This document shows, in pieces, positions 46,766 through 58,818 of a stretch of DNA of 64,000 nucleotides. The translations under genes and the position numbers were made by a program. Origin of the DNA: Siphonodentalium dalli (Eukaryota; Mollusca; Scaphopoda; Gadilida; Siphonodentaliidae); NCBI GenBank assembly GCA_032622095.1, contig CP136069.1, positions 182,331,122 to 182,395,121 on the forward strand, given 5' to 3'. The notes beneath the pieces are model-generated. The model saw nothing but the letters and a program-made list of their open reading frames with translations. It was not told where the DNA came from and made no database searches. The first letter of the stretch is position 1. Each line of letters begins with the position of its first letter.

Positions 46766-47211
46766 GCTCTTGCAATTAGCCAATCAGCGTCGATATATAG
46801 TGACGGTATATGAACCCATATTAGGTCGGTGACCTAATATGAAATCAATATTAGCTGCTTATCCGGCATCTTGTTTTTTTTCAGAAACTCAGTCGCCTCG
46901 GGAATATTTTTGGTGTATTTTGGCGCCAAGAAAGGGGATATCTGTCGGAAATCATTTTCTGTGAATTTAAAGACATAGTACCATGTACCAAACCCTGCAT
47001 GCGATATATATGAGGAATTCTAAAGACTCATAAATTAACTATCAAACTCAACATTGACTCAATGTGTCGTTCAACGTTCATGACGCGTCACTGTGACGTT
47101 ACATAAGTTAATGGCCATAGGCAACACATTTATCTTACCAAATTACAATAAATTACCGTGACGATTAATTAAATGGATATGCTGAATTTTGTCCACTGAC
47201 ATAATAAATAC
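46766..47211. other. no gene recognised; short palindrome at about 46813-46841
   Basis: catattaggtcggtgacctaatatg is a small palindrome. Nothing else seen. Confidence 0.5.
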
Positions 47212-47358
47212 GTTACGGGACACTTAGTGGTCGGATAATGTGTCATGTGAGGCTCAGCGAGATCAATATTAGGCTCGGCCTATGGCCTCGCCTAATATTG
47301 ATCTCACTTCGCCTCACATGTGCATGACACCATATCCGACCACTAAGCGTCCCGTAAC
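47212..47358. mobile_element. 147-bp foldback element
   Basis: gttacgggacacttagtggt at the left pairs with accactaagcgtcccgtaac at the right. Pairing continues with few mismatches (tcatgtgaggc, gagatcaatattagg) to a small loop near 47280. Arms are about 70 bp. Non-coding. Confidence 0.85.
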
Positions 47359-47609
47359 TTATAGTATTTGTATACGAGCTTCCGTTGATTTCCCTTTTAG
47401 TGATATTTAGCCTATACGCGTATGAGTGTGATATCAGACGCAGCGGACGCGATTTACCACGACGCTTGGCCTGGCATTAGGATACTATGTCCAGAAAACA
47501 CAGCATCCTTGATTGGTCCATGTTTTCCACTGACGACGAACATGGCTTTGTTTACGAAAAAACTGTCCGACAATAACATTATGTATGTTTGGTGTAACTA
47601 TTTGCAGTG

Positions 47610-47830
47610 CATGGTCCTCGTTTGCGGAGTCGCGTGAATTCGCGGGGATCGCTTAAAATGAACGGAAAAGACAATTTTAAAGGGAAGGAACAGGTTTGTA
47701 TATTTGTCAAATGAGACGTATTTTCATTGAATAACGACACTAGAATCGATAATAGCGGCTTGTTCTATCAATTATACTCGCTAAATGGAACTCCGCAAAC
47801 CGACACCTACTGCAAATTTATATTAAATAT
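47610..47830 (-). mobile_element. diverged LINE 3' UTR fragment
   Basis: tttgcagt..atggtc, gaattcgcggggatcgctta, tgtcaaatgagacgtatttt and ataacgacac resemble the 3' UTR at 33180-33350 and 39848-40012 in the same order. No coding part follows. Confidence 0.45.
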
Positions 47831-47870
47831 GGACAAATGATAACATTGCTTCCGATTAGTAGCGACACCT

Positions 47871-48444
47871 ATGGGTAATGCCGATGGTTCGCCGCGAAGC
47901 ACTTCTATCACTTCAAAGTATAAACAAGGTTTATATCGACATTACATTCCATTAGACAGGGTAAGGAGGTTATCTATCACTTTTGGAAGAAGAAATACGC
48001 ATGTGCCATTAAAACCCCAAAAGAATACTGGTTATACACCATCTTTCTTCAGAAACAGAGAGTTCAATGTATCTCACATGTCAAGTATCTCACATAATTT
48101 ACTCATTATTAACTTCCCGATCGAACATATAGTTTATTCGCACATAAATCAGCTGTCAGTTTTCAGTTAATTGTAAATACTGCATTGACCTACCGTTGAA
48201 GCGAAATATATACCAATTTACGAGGCAGTCAGGAAGTCTAGATGCCAGCCAGTTTAGAATCGATCACCTCAGACAGGCAATCTGGAAGTCTAGCGGTTCA
48301 ATAATTTGGAATCGATTATCCCAAATAAGCAATCAACCATGTTATAAACGAATCACTCACCGCATTAATTCAAGTGCAGGATCTTTCAATATTTGGTTGA
48401 AACAATTTATAATCAAATCACCGTACGGGCGACAGCTAGTTTGA
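47871..48444 (+). pseudogene. possible retrotransposon ORF tail
   Basis: Two consecutive open frames (47871-48170 and 48196-48444) have slightly higher complexity than their surroundings. The second contains SGSIIWNRLSQI and SFNIWLKQFIIKS, which resembles the 'G..IWN.LP ... S...F...LK' tail of many LINE reverse transcriptases. I do not recognise the first. Low confidence; it could be non-coding. Confidence 0.25.
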
Positions 48445-48540
48445 ATTGTTGTAATTAACTGTCCTAACGATTTATAACCAATTCGCGGGATGACAGACGT
48501 GGTGTGATAAACTATTTGCCGCCGATTCATATATAAGCTG

Positions 48541-48660
48541 AGATCGAGATAGATCGAGAGAGATAGAGAGAGACAGACAGACAGACAGACAGAGACAGAC
48601 ATACAGACAGACATACAGACAGACATACAGAGACAGACAGACAGAGAGTCAGTTAGTTAG
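48541..48660. repeat. (GACA)n / (GA)n microsatellite
   Basis: Runs of gagaga, gacagacagaca and atacagacag follow one another. The minus-strand Ser/Val/Cys-rich open frame over it is an artefact. Confidence 0.95.
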
Positions 48661-48838
48661 TCAGTTACGAATTAGAGTTATATATAGTAACGATTCAGAT
48701 TTCAGACCCGACCCTCGTACAGTGATTCCGGGTCTGAACAAATCACCAGTTGTACCTGGTCGTAATGTCGGGATTCTCGACTATACGCAATTCTATAACC
48801 AGGAGGCTCGGGCTATGATGTCGCATTGGTGTTTTGAT

Positions 48839-49995
48839 CAGGGATGTGGCTAGAGGGTCTCGGCTGGGGGGGGGGGGTGTCCACCTTGGGAATTTCCAAC
48901 TGCACCCCCCCCCTTGAGTCGGAATCACACCAACACAACTTTTTACATAATTCCATTTCCACCCCCCCCCCCCTCCCCCTTGAGTCGGAATCGCACCAAC
49001 ACAACGTTTTGCATAATTCCATTTCCACCCCCCCTTGTACGGTACATCATGCTCAGGCCAAATTTCCTATATATTCATAAGCCATGCTTCTATTTTCCCA
49101 GTATAAGAACATTAAGATATTTTAACCTGAAAATTGCCCCAAAAAAAAACAACTAGTGATCTAATTCCAGACACATGCACGCAGCTACCGACAACAGACC
49201 AGGAAACACTGGGCCGACCATGGTTGTTTGGCCCGGTGTGAGAAAATTTTGAAAACTATATACACAAGAAAATCGCAAATCCTAGCATCTAGACTGGCCT
49301 CAACTGAAGCTTTCCTAGTGTTGGAAATTTCAAACCTCATGCTCCCCCTCAGGTTGGAAAATTCTTCAACTGATGACCATTTATGTCTACAAGTTTGACC
49401 AAATGTAGTAAAATATTGTTTTGCTAAACTAATTAGCAGTTTTGTATTGGCCATGTGGATGGGGTAATGACACGAAAATTTTGAAATCTGAACAAGAAAA
49501 TCGCAAAATCCTAACATCTAGACTAGCCTCAAGCCTTCCTACTGTTGGAAATTTCAAACCCTACACCCCCACTTAGGTAGGAAAATTTCCAACTGATGAC
49601 AATTCCAATGACAATGTTGACCAATTGTTTGACAATATTGTTTTCTTAAATTAACTAGAAGTTTTTGACTGGCCACGGGGGAGGGACCAGGACACAAGCT
49701 TTCCAAGTGTTGGAAATTTCCAACTTCTCACCCCCCTAAGGTTGGAAAATTTCCAACTGATGTCCATTTCTGTCAAATTTTTGACCAAAAATAGGAACAT
49801 ATGCAAATATTGGTCGAAAAACAATAAATTCCCCCCAATAAATTGTTTTATAATCAAACTACAAGAACATTTTCAACCTATCGTTGGTGTGAAATTTCGT
49901 TGTGGCAGGTATGAAATTTCCAACTATTGAAAATATAGCTCTCTGCTGGGGGGGGGGGGTGAGACACCCCCACCCCCCATCTAGCCACATCCCTG
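48839..49995. mobile_element. complete non-autonomous hAT-like element with 8-bp target duplication
   Basis: The ends CAGGGATGTGGCTAGA and its reverse complement (tctagccacatccctg, allowing one mismatch) bound 1157 bp. The exact 8-bp direct repeat gttttgat flanks it at 48831-48838 and 49996-50003. CAGGG-type ends with an 8-bp target duplication are diagnostic of hAT elements. Subterminal poly-G/poly-C runs and dispersed ttggaaatttccaac / ttggaaaatttccaac palindromes (49313-49760) fill the interior; these could be transposase-binding repeats. No transposase coding is present. Fragments of the family lie at 20070, 26447, 27890 and 42810. Confidence 0.93.
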
Positions 49996-50003
49996 GTTTT
50001 GAT

Positions 50004-50250
50004 GTTCCGATGTTCCTGGTGTACTTGATGTTCTGATGTTCTTGACGTCTTGATGCTTTTGACGTACTTGATGTTCTGATGTTCTTGACGTCTTGATATT
50101 CTGATGCTCTTGACGTCTTGATGTTCTGATGTTCTTGACGTCGTGATGTTCTGATCTTCTTGACGTCTTGATGTTCTTGACGTCTTGATGTTCTGATGTT
50201 CTTGACGTCTTGATGTTCTGATGTTCGTGATGTCCTGATGTTCTTGATGA
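50004..50250. repeat. degenerate 25-bp tandem repeat
   Basis: Units of cttgacgtcttgatgttctg plus atgtt, built from smaller ttgatgttc pieces, with several deletions. The minus-strand 'HQDVKNIRTSRRQ' open frame is the repeat. Confidence 0.92.
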
Positions 50251-50535
50251 ATTTATACTGGATGAACGAGCAAATGCTCAATCCATATATGACCCTCCTT
50301 AACCACAGATCACAAGCCGTATGGTCACACACACACGATATTACCGTTTACCCGGTCAAGGTCGCCGCAGTAAGTCAGAACTCAACGATTTTGCGAAATT
50401 GTATACCGCCAGGTGGCATCCCTTGTGTGGTCTTTATTTTCTTTTTACATTGTTTTCTACAAAAGTCACTGTGCTACCAAATAATCTATCTGGTTTATAA
50501 AATAAAACCAGTTAGTGAATACGAGCCCAGCTGTT
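50251..50535. other. no gene recognised
   Basis: An open frame at 50238-50672 (144 residues) runs into the adjacent MITE and has no recognisable domain. Confidence 0.45.
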
Positions 50536-50782
50536 GTGAACCTCCATTACCCTGCAAGGAGCCCCACACATATATAGAAGCATATAGAAGAGTGTCGTCT
50601 GCTCATGTTTGTCTGGGACTCTGTATGGGTGAAATTATAAAATTGTTAAAGAATACAAGAAAAAAATATTAAAATTGTAAAAAATTGTTAGGCCAATGCA
50701 TTCTCTTATATATGCGAGGCGACCTATGGTGCATTGGCACAGGGTAAAAAGAAATCCCGACTTACGACTGGATTTGATATGA
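50536..50782. mobile_element. partial MITE related to 62644-63072
   Basis: The stretch 50536-50660 is the reverse complement of about 62810-62935. After it come one hairpin half (aatgcattctcttatatatg) and the right end gggtaaaaagaaatcccgac ... ctggatttgatatg. The left inverted end is missing. Confidence 0.75.
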
Positions 50783-50984
50783 CACCTAGATTCTAGTTTG
50801 ACCTTGTTATTCCGACCGATATTGTCCGAATGGTCTTGTTTATAGGAAACTACAAAACACAATGTGACCCGAGAGGCGTGTGTGATATGAAGTCCCTGAC
50901 TTTTAAATTGAGTGTCATCTTGTTATCTTGTCAATGGCCGACAGATTGCGCGCCAAATGAATTTCCACTGTAATTAATCCCGTG

Positions 50985-51560
50985 TGGTTCGTTGATTTGC
51001 ATCAATTTGGATACGACATGCCTTATCTGGACTCAATAAATGGCCGCTAGGCGTATTGGTATCTAACGACTGTCCTCAAGATCTAAGTTACGAATTCTGC
51101 GAGTTGCTTCAGACAGTAACCGGGCATACTAATGATGTGTTGGTGACACCGAAAGGTTTACTGATTTGCATTAATGTGGATTCAACATGCCTTATTTGGA
51201 CGAAATAAATAAGCCGCTAGGCGTATTTGTCGTAGCTGCCGACATTATTCGAGACCTAAACGTTAAGCATTCTGTGAGTCGCTTTAGGCATGTGATAGCC
51301 GGGCATACCAATTGTGTTTTGATGATACCCTAATACCCTGAGGTTTGCTGATTTACATTAATATGGATACAATATGCCTTATTGGGGTGAGAGAAGACAA
51401 TACTATGCGCATTCGTATCTGGCGGCCGTCTTCGAGATCTGATTTAATCAGTCTGTGAGGTACTTTAGACAATACAGGGCATACCAATGATGTTTTGATG
51501 GCAACCTTTCGACCGTTAATCTAAATAGGGGCGAGGAATCGACATGCTTTATCCACTAAA
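50985..51560. repeat. diverged tandem repeat, about 175-185-bp period, 3-4 copies
   Basis: gatttgcatcaatttggata at about 50993, gatttgcattaatgtggatt at about 51163 and gatttacattaatatggata at about 51349 start successive units. These share acatgccttat, gccgctaggcgtatt and gggcatac.aat. A fourth, poorer unit ends near 51560. Confidence 0.8.
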
Positions 51561-52622
51561 GCAGCGAAAGTTATTATCAGCGTTTCCAACGCGTATTAGA
51601 ATTAACAATCATGACCGTGACCTCAGTGGAATGTAACAGGTCATTTGCGGGATCCGATTTCATTTTTTCCCGCAAATGAACCAGCTTCCGGTCAGAAGGA
51701 ATTAAATCTGTCCCATGAGTATTAAAGGCAGAAATGTTTATATTTGTTCAAATCGCCATCAACAGAAGGAACACCAAAATATATACAGTTCCGCCCATGT
51801 ACCATACATAAGCAGCGCGTAAATAGTATATTGTCGTCAAGACGTACGATGGTGTACGTAAAAACGAGCCTGCTCGTGTGAAGTTGTGCTTCTGTTTACA
51901 TAACACAGCGCAATTCTATTGGTTAATCACACAAACATGATATAAACGCTCTTTATTATTTCCATATCAGGAAAACAGTAACAAATAACGCTCTTTATGT
52001 TTACCATATCCGGATCTGAACAAAAGCCAGGTAACTTAACGTTTTTTGCTATTGTTTACATAACAAAGGGGAAACCATTGACAATAACATACTGTTTATG
52101 CCATATTTCTGATTGGTATAAGAACAAGGTATGTCTATATCTTACTATTCCTTCTGTTTATGGCGGTTTTTAACAGCTTACCCACCGCAACGCCACCCGT
52201 ATCTTTAACGTTTAGCCATGCCGATATTCGTCCTTGGTTAAGTGGTCATGCTATTTTCCCATGATGTTGGTGAGTCCTATTGAATTGTTATGACGTTGGT
52301 GGAGCAAAAATGATGCTGTTCAGAAAGAGTACGTTATATTTTTGTTAACTGTATTTTTTTTAAAGTTATTGTTGTGGTGCATGGCTTAACCGAGCCATTT
52401 GAGAACAAAAACAGTCTCTCAGATATGAAATGTCCGGGAGCATAAATATTTAAAAATATTCTAATAATGGCTGCTATTGTAGTTGCAAAACAAATTAAAT
52501 TGCCATAATGGAAAGTGTCAGTTTCCAGCAAACAACACAAATAGTTTACAATATGTGTGTTTTCGGATGTTTCATACAGATAGTGGTTTTTTCCTCAACT
52601 CGTTTAGATTAGCCAAAGCCCA
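51561..52622. other. no gene; dispersed repeat at about 52220-52325
   Basis: Two similar blocks, aacgctctttatta.tt.ccatatc..ga at about 51945 and 51985, suggest a small duplication. 52220-52325 is the partner of the repeat at 5655-5870. No coding support. Confidence 0.45.
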
Positions 52623-53702
52623 CACTCTTATGACTAATGTGTAAACCTGCTACACAATCATTATTCATTTTTTATCTTAAACATAGTTGTGTAGTATATG
52701 TGTAGTTGTATGTACGTACACACATTGTGTAACAATTTTTACACAATAAATGGGTCAATTTCTACACATTTATACACACTGGTGTGAATAAAATCAACAC
52801 ATATCCCTTACACATTTTGTGTAGATTCTTACACATATAGATCGTAGACAAGACTGTAAGTTCGTTATTCCGAACTGTGGGTATATAGTATTGATGACAT
52901 ATGGAGATGTATATGTTAAAGTGATGTGAAACACTCAGGTATGGTGATCAAATAGAAATGGAGAATAATCTTGTTCAAAGTAGTAATTTTTACAAATAGT
53001 ATATCCAAATTGACAACACACACCACCATTCTGATATACATGTATGAATTAAATGCAGTGACTATCGATGGCGAAATCTTCCAGAATCGAGTGGTAAATA
53101 TTTACAATTGAGCGTAGTTCTGACGATGTTTTCTCTGGAGTGGTACGGTAGATTTCCTTAAATTTTTTGGCGATATTAGTAGAATGTTAGATTCCTCCAC
53201 TGGATACTAACCTATCAGTTTCACGCACCCGAACAAGTACATACTATATGTTTAAAACTTTCATGGCGTACAATGGTACGTAACATTTTGCTCTGTCATA
53301 TGTGAGTTTTCGTTTTAAATGAACAAACCAGGGTCGTGGCGTGGTTGCATAATATTAGTATTACCGTATTACAACAATCATATAAACGAGTCTATAAGAG
53401 AAGTATTCGCCATGCAAGTTTTAACAAATAAATCTTCATATATCATTAAAACTGTACCCACAAGTCTGAATTCTGAACTTACATTCCTTGTCTATACGAT
53501 CATGTAGCAGACTATGAAACTGAAGTCACCGCAATGCGCATGCTCTACGTTCTTACACAATTGTGTGTAACAAAATATACACATTATGTGTAGAACGGCC
53601 CTTGGTTAATGTGTTTGTATGTAAAACTACACATTGCTATCTGTATTAACTGGGTTTACACATTTGATATGTAATAGTTTCTACACATTAGTTATAAGAG
53701 TG
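52623..53702. mobile_element. 1.08-kb element with CACTC ends
   Basis: The left end CACTCTTATGACTAATGTGT and the right end, on the other strand, CACTCTTATAACTAATGTGT form about 25-bp inverted repeats. Many tacaca/tgtgta words lie in both subterminal regions. No target duplication could be recognised and no transposase motif was seen; the 53319-53507 open frame has none. Its subterminal sequence is shared with the palindrome at 4454-4736. Confidence 0.7.
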
Positions 53703-54081
53703 CAGGGATATGACAACTTGAGTACTTTTCGGGCCGTGCCTTTTTGCACTTTACAGCATTTTCACATTACCCCACTTACATGTATGCTCAAAATTAGGTA
53801 AACCAATATACCCCGCCCAAACTCCAGGAACTGCTTGGATACGACACAATCCAGAAGCAAAGGGCCAATTTTAGGGGTAAGTAAAAATTCTCTGTTAAAG
53901 TTCTTTTCTCCGCAGATTGTGATTCTGGATGGTATGTTCTTCAATTTATGGGTGGGTGTCCAGTTCATAGCCTTGAGCATTTCCTGAATTCAACATGGCC
54001 GACGTGTTACAAAATATGAACTAAGTCAGTTTAATCCGTTTTGTTAGAGAGAATATCTCATAAAATGTATGCAAATGTATA
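53703..54081. other. no gene recognised
   Basis: Single-copy-looking spacer before the satellite. The minus open frame at 53762-53980 has no domain. Confidence 0.45.
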
Positions 54082-57000
54082 CTATATCAGTTTCCACTGT
54101 TTCGAACTGGTGTCATGTTAGATGGAATGATCCTTATTGGTCAATGTCCGTCATGTGATGTTAGATGGAATGATTATTATTGGTCAATGTCCGTCATGTC
54201 ATGCTAGGTGGAATGATCCTTATTGCCAAAGTTCGTCATGTCATGTTAGATGAAATGATCCTTATTGGTCAATATCCGTCATTTCATGTTAGACGGAATG
54301 ATTAGTATTGGTCAATGTCCGTCATGTCATGTTAGATGAAATGATCCTTATTGGTCAATATCCGTCATTTCATGTTAGATGGAATGATTCTTGTTGGTCA
54401 ATGTCCGTCATGTGAGGTTAGATGGAATGATCCTGATTGGTCAATGTCCGTCATGTGATGTTATATGGAATGATCCTGATTGGTCAATGTCCGTCATGTC
54501 AGGTTAGATGGAATGATCATGATTGGTCAATGTCCGTCATGTCAGGTTAGATGGAATGATCCTGATTGGTCAATATCCGTCATGTGAGGTTAGATGGAAT
54601 GATCCTGATTGGTCAATGTCCGTCATGTGATGTTAGATGGAATGATCCTGATTGGTCAATGTCCGTCATGTCAGGTTAGATGGAATGATCCTTATTGGTC
54701 AATGTCCGTCATGTCAGGTTAGATGGAATGATCCTGATTGGTCAATATCCGTCATGTCAGGTTAGATGGAATGATCCCGATTGGTCAATGTCCGTCATGT
54801 GATGTTAGATGGAATGATCCTGATTGGTCAATGTCCGTCATGTCAGGTTTGATGGAATGATCCTGATTGGTCAATGTCCGTCATGTCAGGTTAGATGGAA
54901 TGATCCTGATTGGTCAATATCCGTCATGTCAGGTTAGATGGAATGATCCTGATTGGTCAATGTCCGTCATGTGATGTTAGATGGAATGATCCTGATTGGT
55001 CAATGTCCGTCATGTCATGTTAGATGGACTAATCCCGATTGGTCAATGTCCGGCATGTCATGTTAGATGGAATGTTCCTTATTGGTCAATGTACGTCATG
55101 TCATGTCAGATGGAATGATCATGATTGGTCAATGTCCGTCATGTCATGTTAGATGGAATGATCCTGATTGGTCAATATCCGTCATGTCAGGTTAGATGGA
55201 ATGATCCTGATTGGTCAATGTCCGTCATGTGATGTTAGATGGAATGATCCTGATTGGTCAATTTTCGTCATGTCATGTTAGATGGACTGATCCTGATTGG
55301 TCAATGTCCGGCATGTCGTGTTAGATGGAATGATCCTTATTGGTCAATGTCCGTCATGTTATTTCAGATGGAATGATCATGATTGGTCAATGTCCGTCAT
55401 GTCATGTTAGATGGACTGATCCTGATTGGTAAATGTCCGTCATTTCATGTTAGATGGAATGATCATTATTGGTCAATGTCCGTCATGTGATGTTACATGG
55501 AATGATCCTTATTGGTCAATGTCCGTCATGTGATGTTAGATGGAATAATCCTTATTGTTCAATGTCCGTCATGTCATGTTAGATGGAATGATCCTTATTG
55601 GTCAATGTCCGTCATGTGATGTTAGATGGAATGATCCTGATTGGTCAATATCCGTCATGTCATGTCAGATGGAATGAATTAGAACATAGACACATTTCCA
55701 CTCATATCTTCTATATCAGTTTCCACTGTTTCGAACTGGTGTCATGTTAGATGGAATGATCCTTATTGGTCAATGTCCGTCATGTGATGTTAGATGGAAC
55801 GATCCTTATTGGTCAATGTCCGTCATTTCATGTTCGATGCAATGATCCTTATTGGTCAATGTCTGGCATGTCATGTTAGATGGAATGATCCTTATTGGTC
55901 AATGCCCGTCATGTCAGGTTAGATGGAATGATCCTTATTGGTCAATGTCCGTCATGTCAGGTTAGATGGAATGATCCTGATTTGTCAATGTCCGTCATTT
56001 CAGGTTATATGGAATGATCCTGATTGGTCAATGTCCATCATGTGACGTTAGATGGAATGATTCTTATTGGTCAATGTCCGTCATGTCATGCTAGGTGGAA
56101 TGATCCTTATTGACAATGTCCGTCATGTCATGCTAGGTGGAATGATCCTTATTGGTCAATATCCGTCATTTCATATTAGATGGAATGATTCTTATTGGTC
56201 AATGTCCGTCATGTCATGTTAGATGAAATGATCCTTATTGGTCAATATCCGTCATTTCATGTTAGATGGAATGATTCTTATTGGTCAATGTCCGTCATGT
56301 GAGGTTAGATGGAATGATCCTGATTGGTCAATGTCCGTCATGTGATGTTAGATGGAATGATCCTGATTGGTCAATGTCCGTCATATCAGGTTAGATGGAA
56401 AGATCCTGATTGGTCAATGTCCGTCATGTCAGGTTAGATGGAATGATCCTGATTGGTCAATGTCCGTCATGTCAGGTTAGATGGAATGATCCTGATTGGT
56501 CAATATCCGTCATGTCAGGTTAGATGGAATGATCCTGATTGGTCAATGTCCGTCATGTCAGGTTTGATGGAATGATCCTGATTGGTCAATGTCCGTCATG
56601 TCAGGTTAGATGGAATGATCCTGATTGGTCAATATCCGTAATGTCAGGTTAGATGGAATGATCCTGATTGGTCAATGTCCGTCATGTGATGTTAGATGGA
56701 ATGATCCTGATTGGTCAATGTCCGTCATGTCATGTTAGATGGACTGATCCTGATTGGTCAATGTCCGGCATTTCATGTTAGATGGAATGATCCTTATTGG
56801 TCAATGTCCGTCATGTCATGTCAGATGGAATGATCATGATTGGTCAATGTCCGTCATGTCATGTTAGATGTAATGATCCTGATTGGTTAATATCCGTCAT
56901 GTCAGGTTAGATGGAATGATCCTGATTGGTCAATGTCCGTCATGTGATGTTAGATGGAATGATCCTGATTGGTCAATGTCCGTCATGTCATGTTAGATGG

Positions 57001-58060
57001 ACTGATCCTGATTCGTCAATGTCCGACATGTCATGTTAGATGGAATGATCCTTATTGGTCAATGTCCGTCATGTCATGTCAGATGGAATGATCATGATTG
57101 GTCAATGTCCATCATGTCATGTTAGACGGATTGATCCTGATTGGTAAATGTCCGTCATTTCATGTTAGATGGAATGATCCTTATTGGTCAATGTCTGTCA
57201 TGTGATGTTAGATGGAATGATCCTTATTGGTCAATGTCCGTCATGTGATGTTAGATGGAATAATCCTTATTGTTCAATGTCCGTCATGTCATGTTAGATG
57301 GAATGATCCTTGTTGGTCAATGTCCGTCATGTGATGTTAGATGGAATGATCCTGATTGGTCAATATCCGTCATGTCATGTCAGATGGAATGAATTAGAAC
57401 ATAGACACATTTCCACTCATATCTTCTATATCAGTTTCCACTGTTTCGAACTGGTGTCATGTTAGATGGAATGATCCTTATTGGTCAATGTCCGTCATGT
57501 GATTTTAGATGGAATGATCCTTATTGGTCAATGTCCGTCATTTCATGTTCGATGGAATCGATGCAATGATCCTTATTGGTCAATGTCCGGCATGTCATGT
57601 TAGATGGAATGATCCTTATTGGTCAATGTCCGTCATGTCAGGTTAGATGGAATTATCCTGATTGGTCAATGTCCGTCATGTTGGGTTAGATGGGGTGATC
57701 CTGATTGGTCAATGTCCGTCATTTCATGTTCGATGCAATGGTCCTTATTGGTCAATGTCCGTCATGTGATGTTAGATGGAATGATCCTTATTGATCAATG
57801 TCCGCCATGTCAGGTTAGATGGAATTATCCTGATTGGTCAATGTCCGTCATTTCATGTTAGATGGAATGATCCTTATTGGTCAATGTCCGTCATGTCAGG
57901 TTAGATGGAATGATCCTTATTGGTCAATGTCCGTCATGTTGGGTTAGATGGAGTGATCCTGATTGGTCAATGTCCGTCATGTGATGTTAGATGGAGTGAT
58001 CCTGATTGGTCAATGTCCGTCATGTTGGGTTAGATGGAGTGATCCTGGTTGGTCAATTTG
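54082..58060. repeat. 43-bp satellite, about 90 copies, with higher-order duplication
   Basis: The unit gatggaatgatcctgattgg plus tcaatgtccgtcatgtcaggtta repeats with period 43. Main variants are cctgatt/ccttatt and gtcagg/gtgatg/gtcatg. A non-satellite junction (ctatatcagtttccactgtt ...) occurs at 54082, 55711 and 57425, preceded at the last two by gaattagaacatagacacat. The array is therefore made of duplicated super-blocks of about 1.63 and 1.71 kb, and variant order is largely conserved between them. The open frame at 57619-57861 is a reading of the repeat. Confidence 0.96.
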
Positions 58061-58818
58061 CTTGACGAAGAATACCTGCTTCTAGACCCCGAAGCCACGA
58101 CAAATAGTTTTCACGGCTGGCTCAACCAATTTTGGTGGCTGGTTATCTAGCTAAGCCGGCTCAGTCGCGACGTTCGTGGCTGACGAAATATGGCGGCTCA
58201 GCCGGCTGAGACGTTATCATTCTGCGTATTTCGCTTCCGAAATTTTCCCAATCCCCGGTTATAGACACCCGCTTGTTTTTGGCGTTTGTTGTGAACCCGT
58301 ATAATTCCAGACCATGCGTATTATTTTGGTGTTGGGCTTTTCCATTATGGCGAAATACACGAAGGACTCAGTAAAGGACTCGCAGTGATGTACTATGTAG
58401 TTTCCCATCTATATAATCGGTATAAGTCACATTGGGACTTCTGTCGACTTCAGACGGCTAATCATCACTGGCATCTTGCGATATATGCATGCATCATTGA
58501 ATGCTGAATCCGATAGTATCGATATATAATATTTCAAACTATTTTCTATTCTCTTCTACAGGTTATGTGCATATATTGACAAATGTCAGCGATGTCTGAG
58601 ACTGAGATCGTGTCGAATTAAATAATTTATACGTTAAACCCTTTCAATACTGAATGGATGTTCCCACTCCGTTATATGAAAGCATGCATTGAAATAGTCT
58701 ATTCCACAATGAGAGGCCCCGGGTATTCTGATAGTGTAACAACCATACCGTGTCCATACGAGTATGCCAATATTAGGCAGTGCGGGTTAGTTATTTGCTA
58801 TTCGCAGTACAGTTGTCC
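58061..58818. other. no gene recognised; agccggct palindromes near 58154-58210
   Basis: ctaagccggctcagtc and ctcagccggctgagac lie 45 bp apart and can pair. Otherwise nothing recognised. Confidence 0.5.

Noticed and set aside
44077-46832. Cluster of 70-166-residue open frames on both strands
   Set aside because: All lie in the 'gacttcgtccggg' and 122-bp repeat arrays and repeat themselves with the array period.
47871-48170. Stand-alone protein-coding gene
   Set aside because: No recognisable domain, start context or splice sites; kept only as a low-confidence retrotransposon tail together with the next frame.
50004-50250. Array of CRE-like tgacgtc sites as a regulatory element
   Set aside because: The motif recurs only because it is part of a short degenerate tandem repeat, and it lacks the full tgacgtca palindrome.
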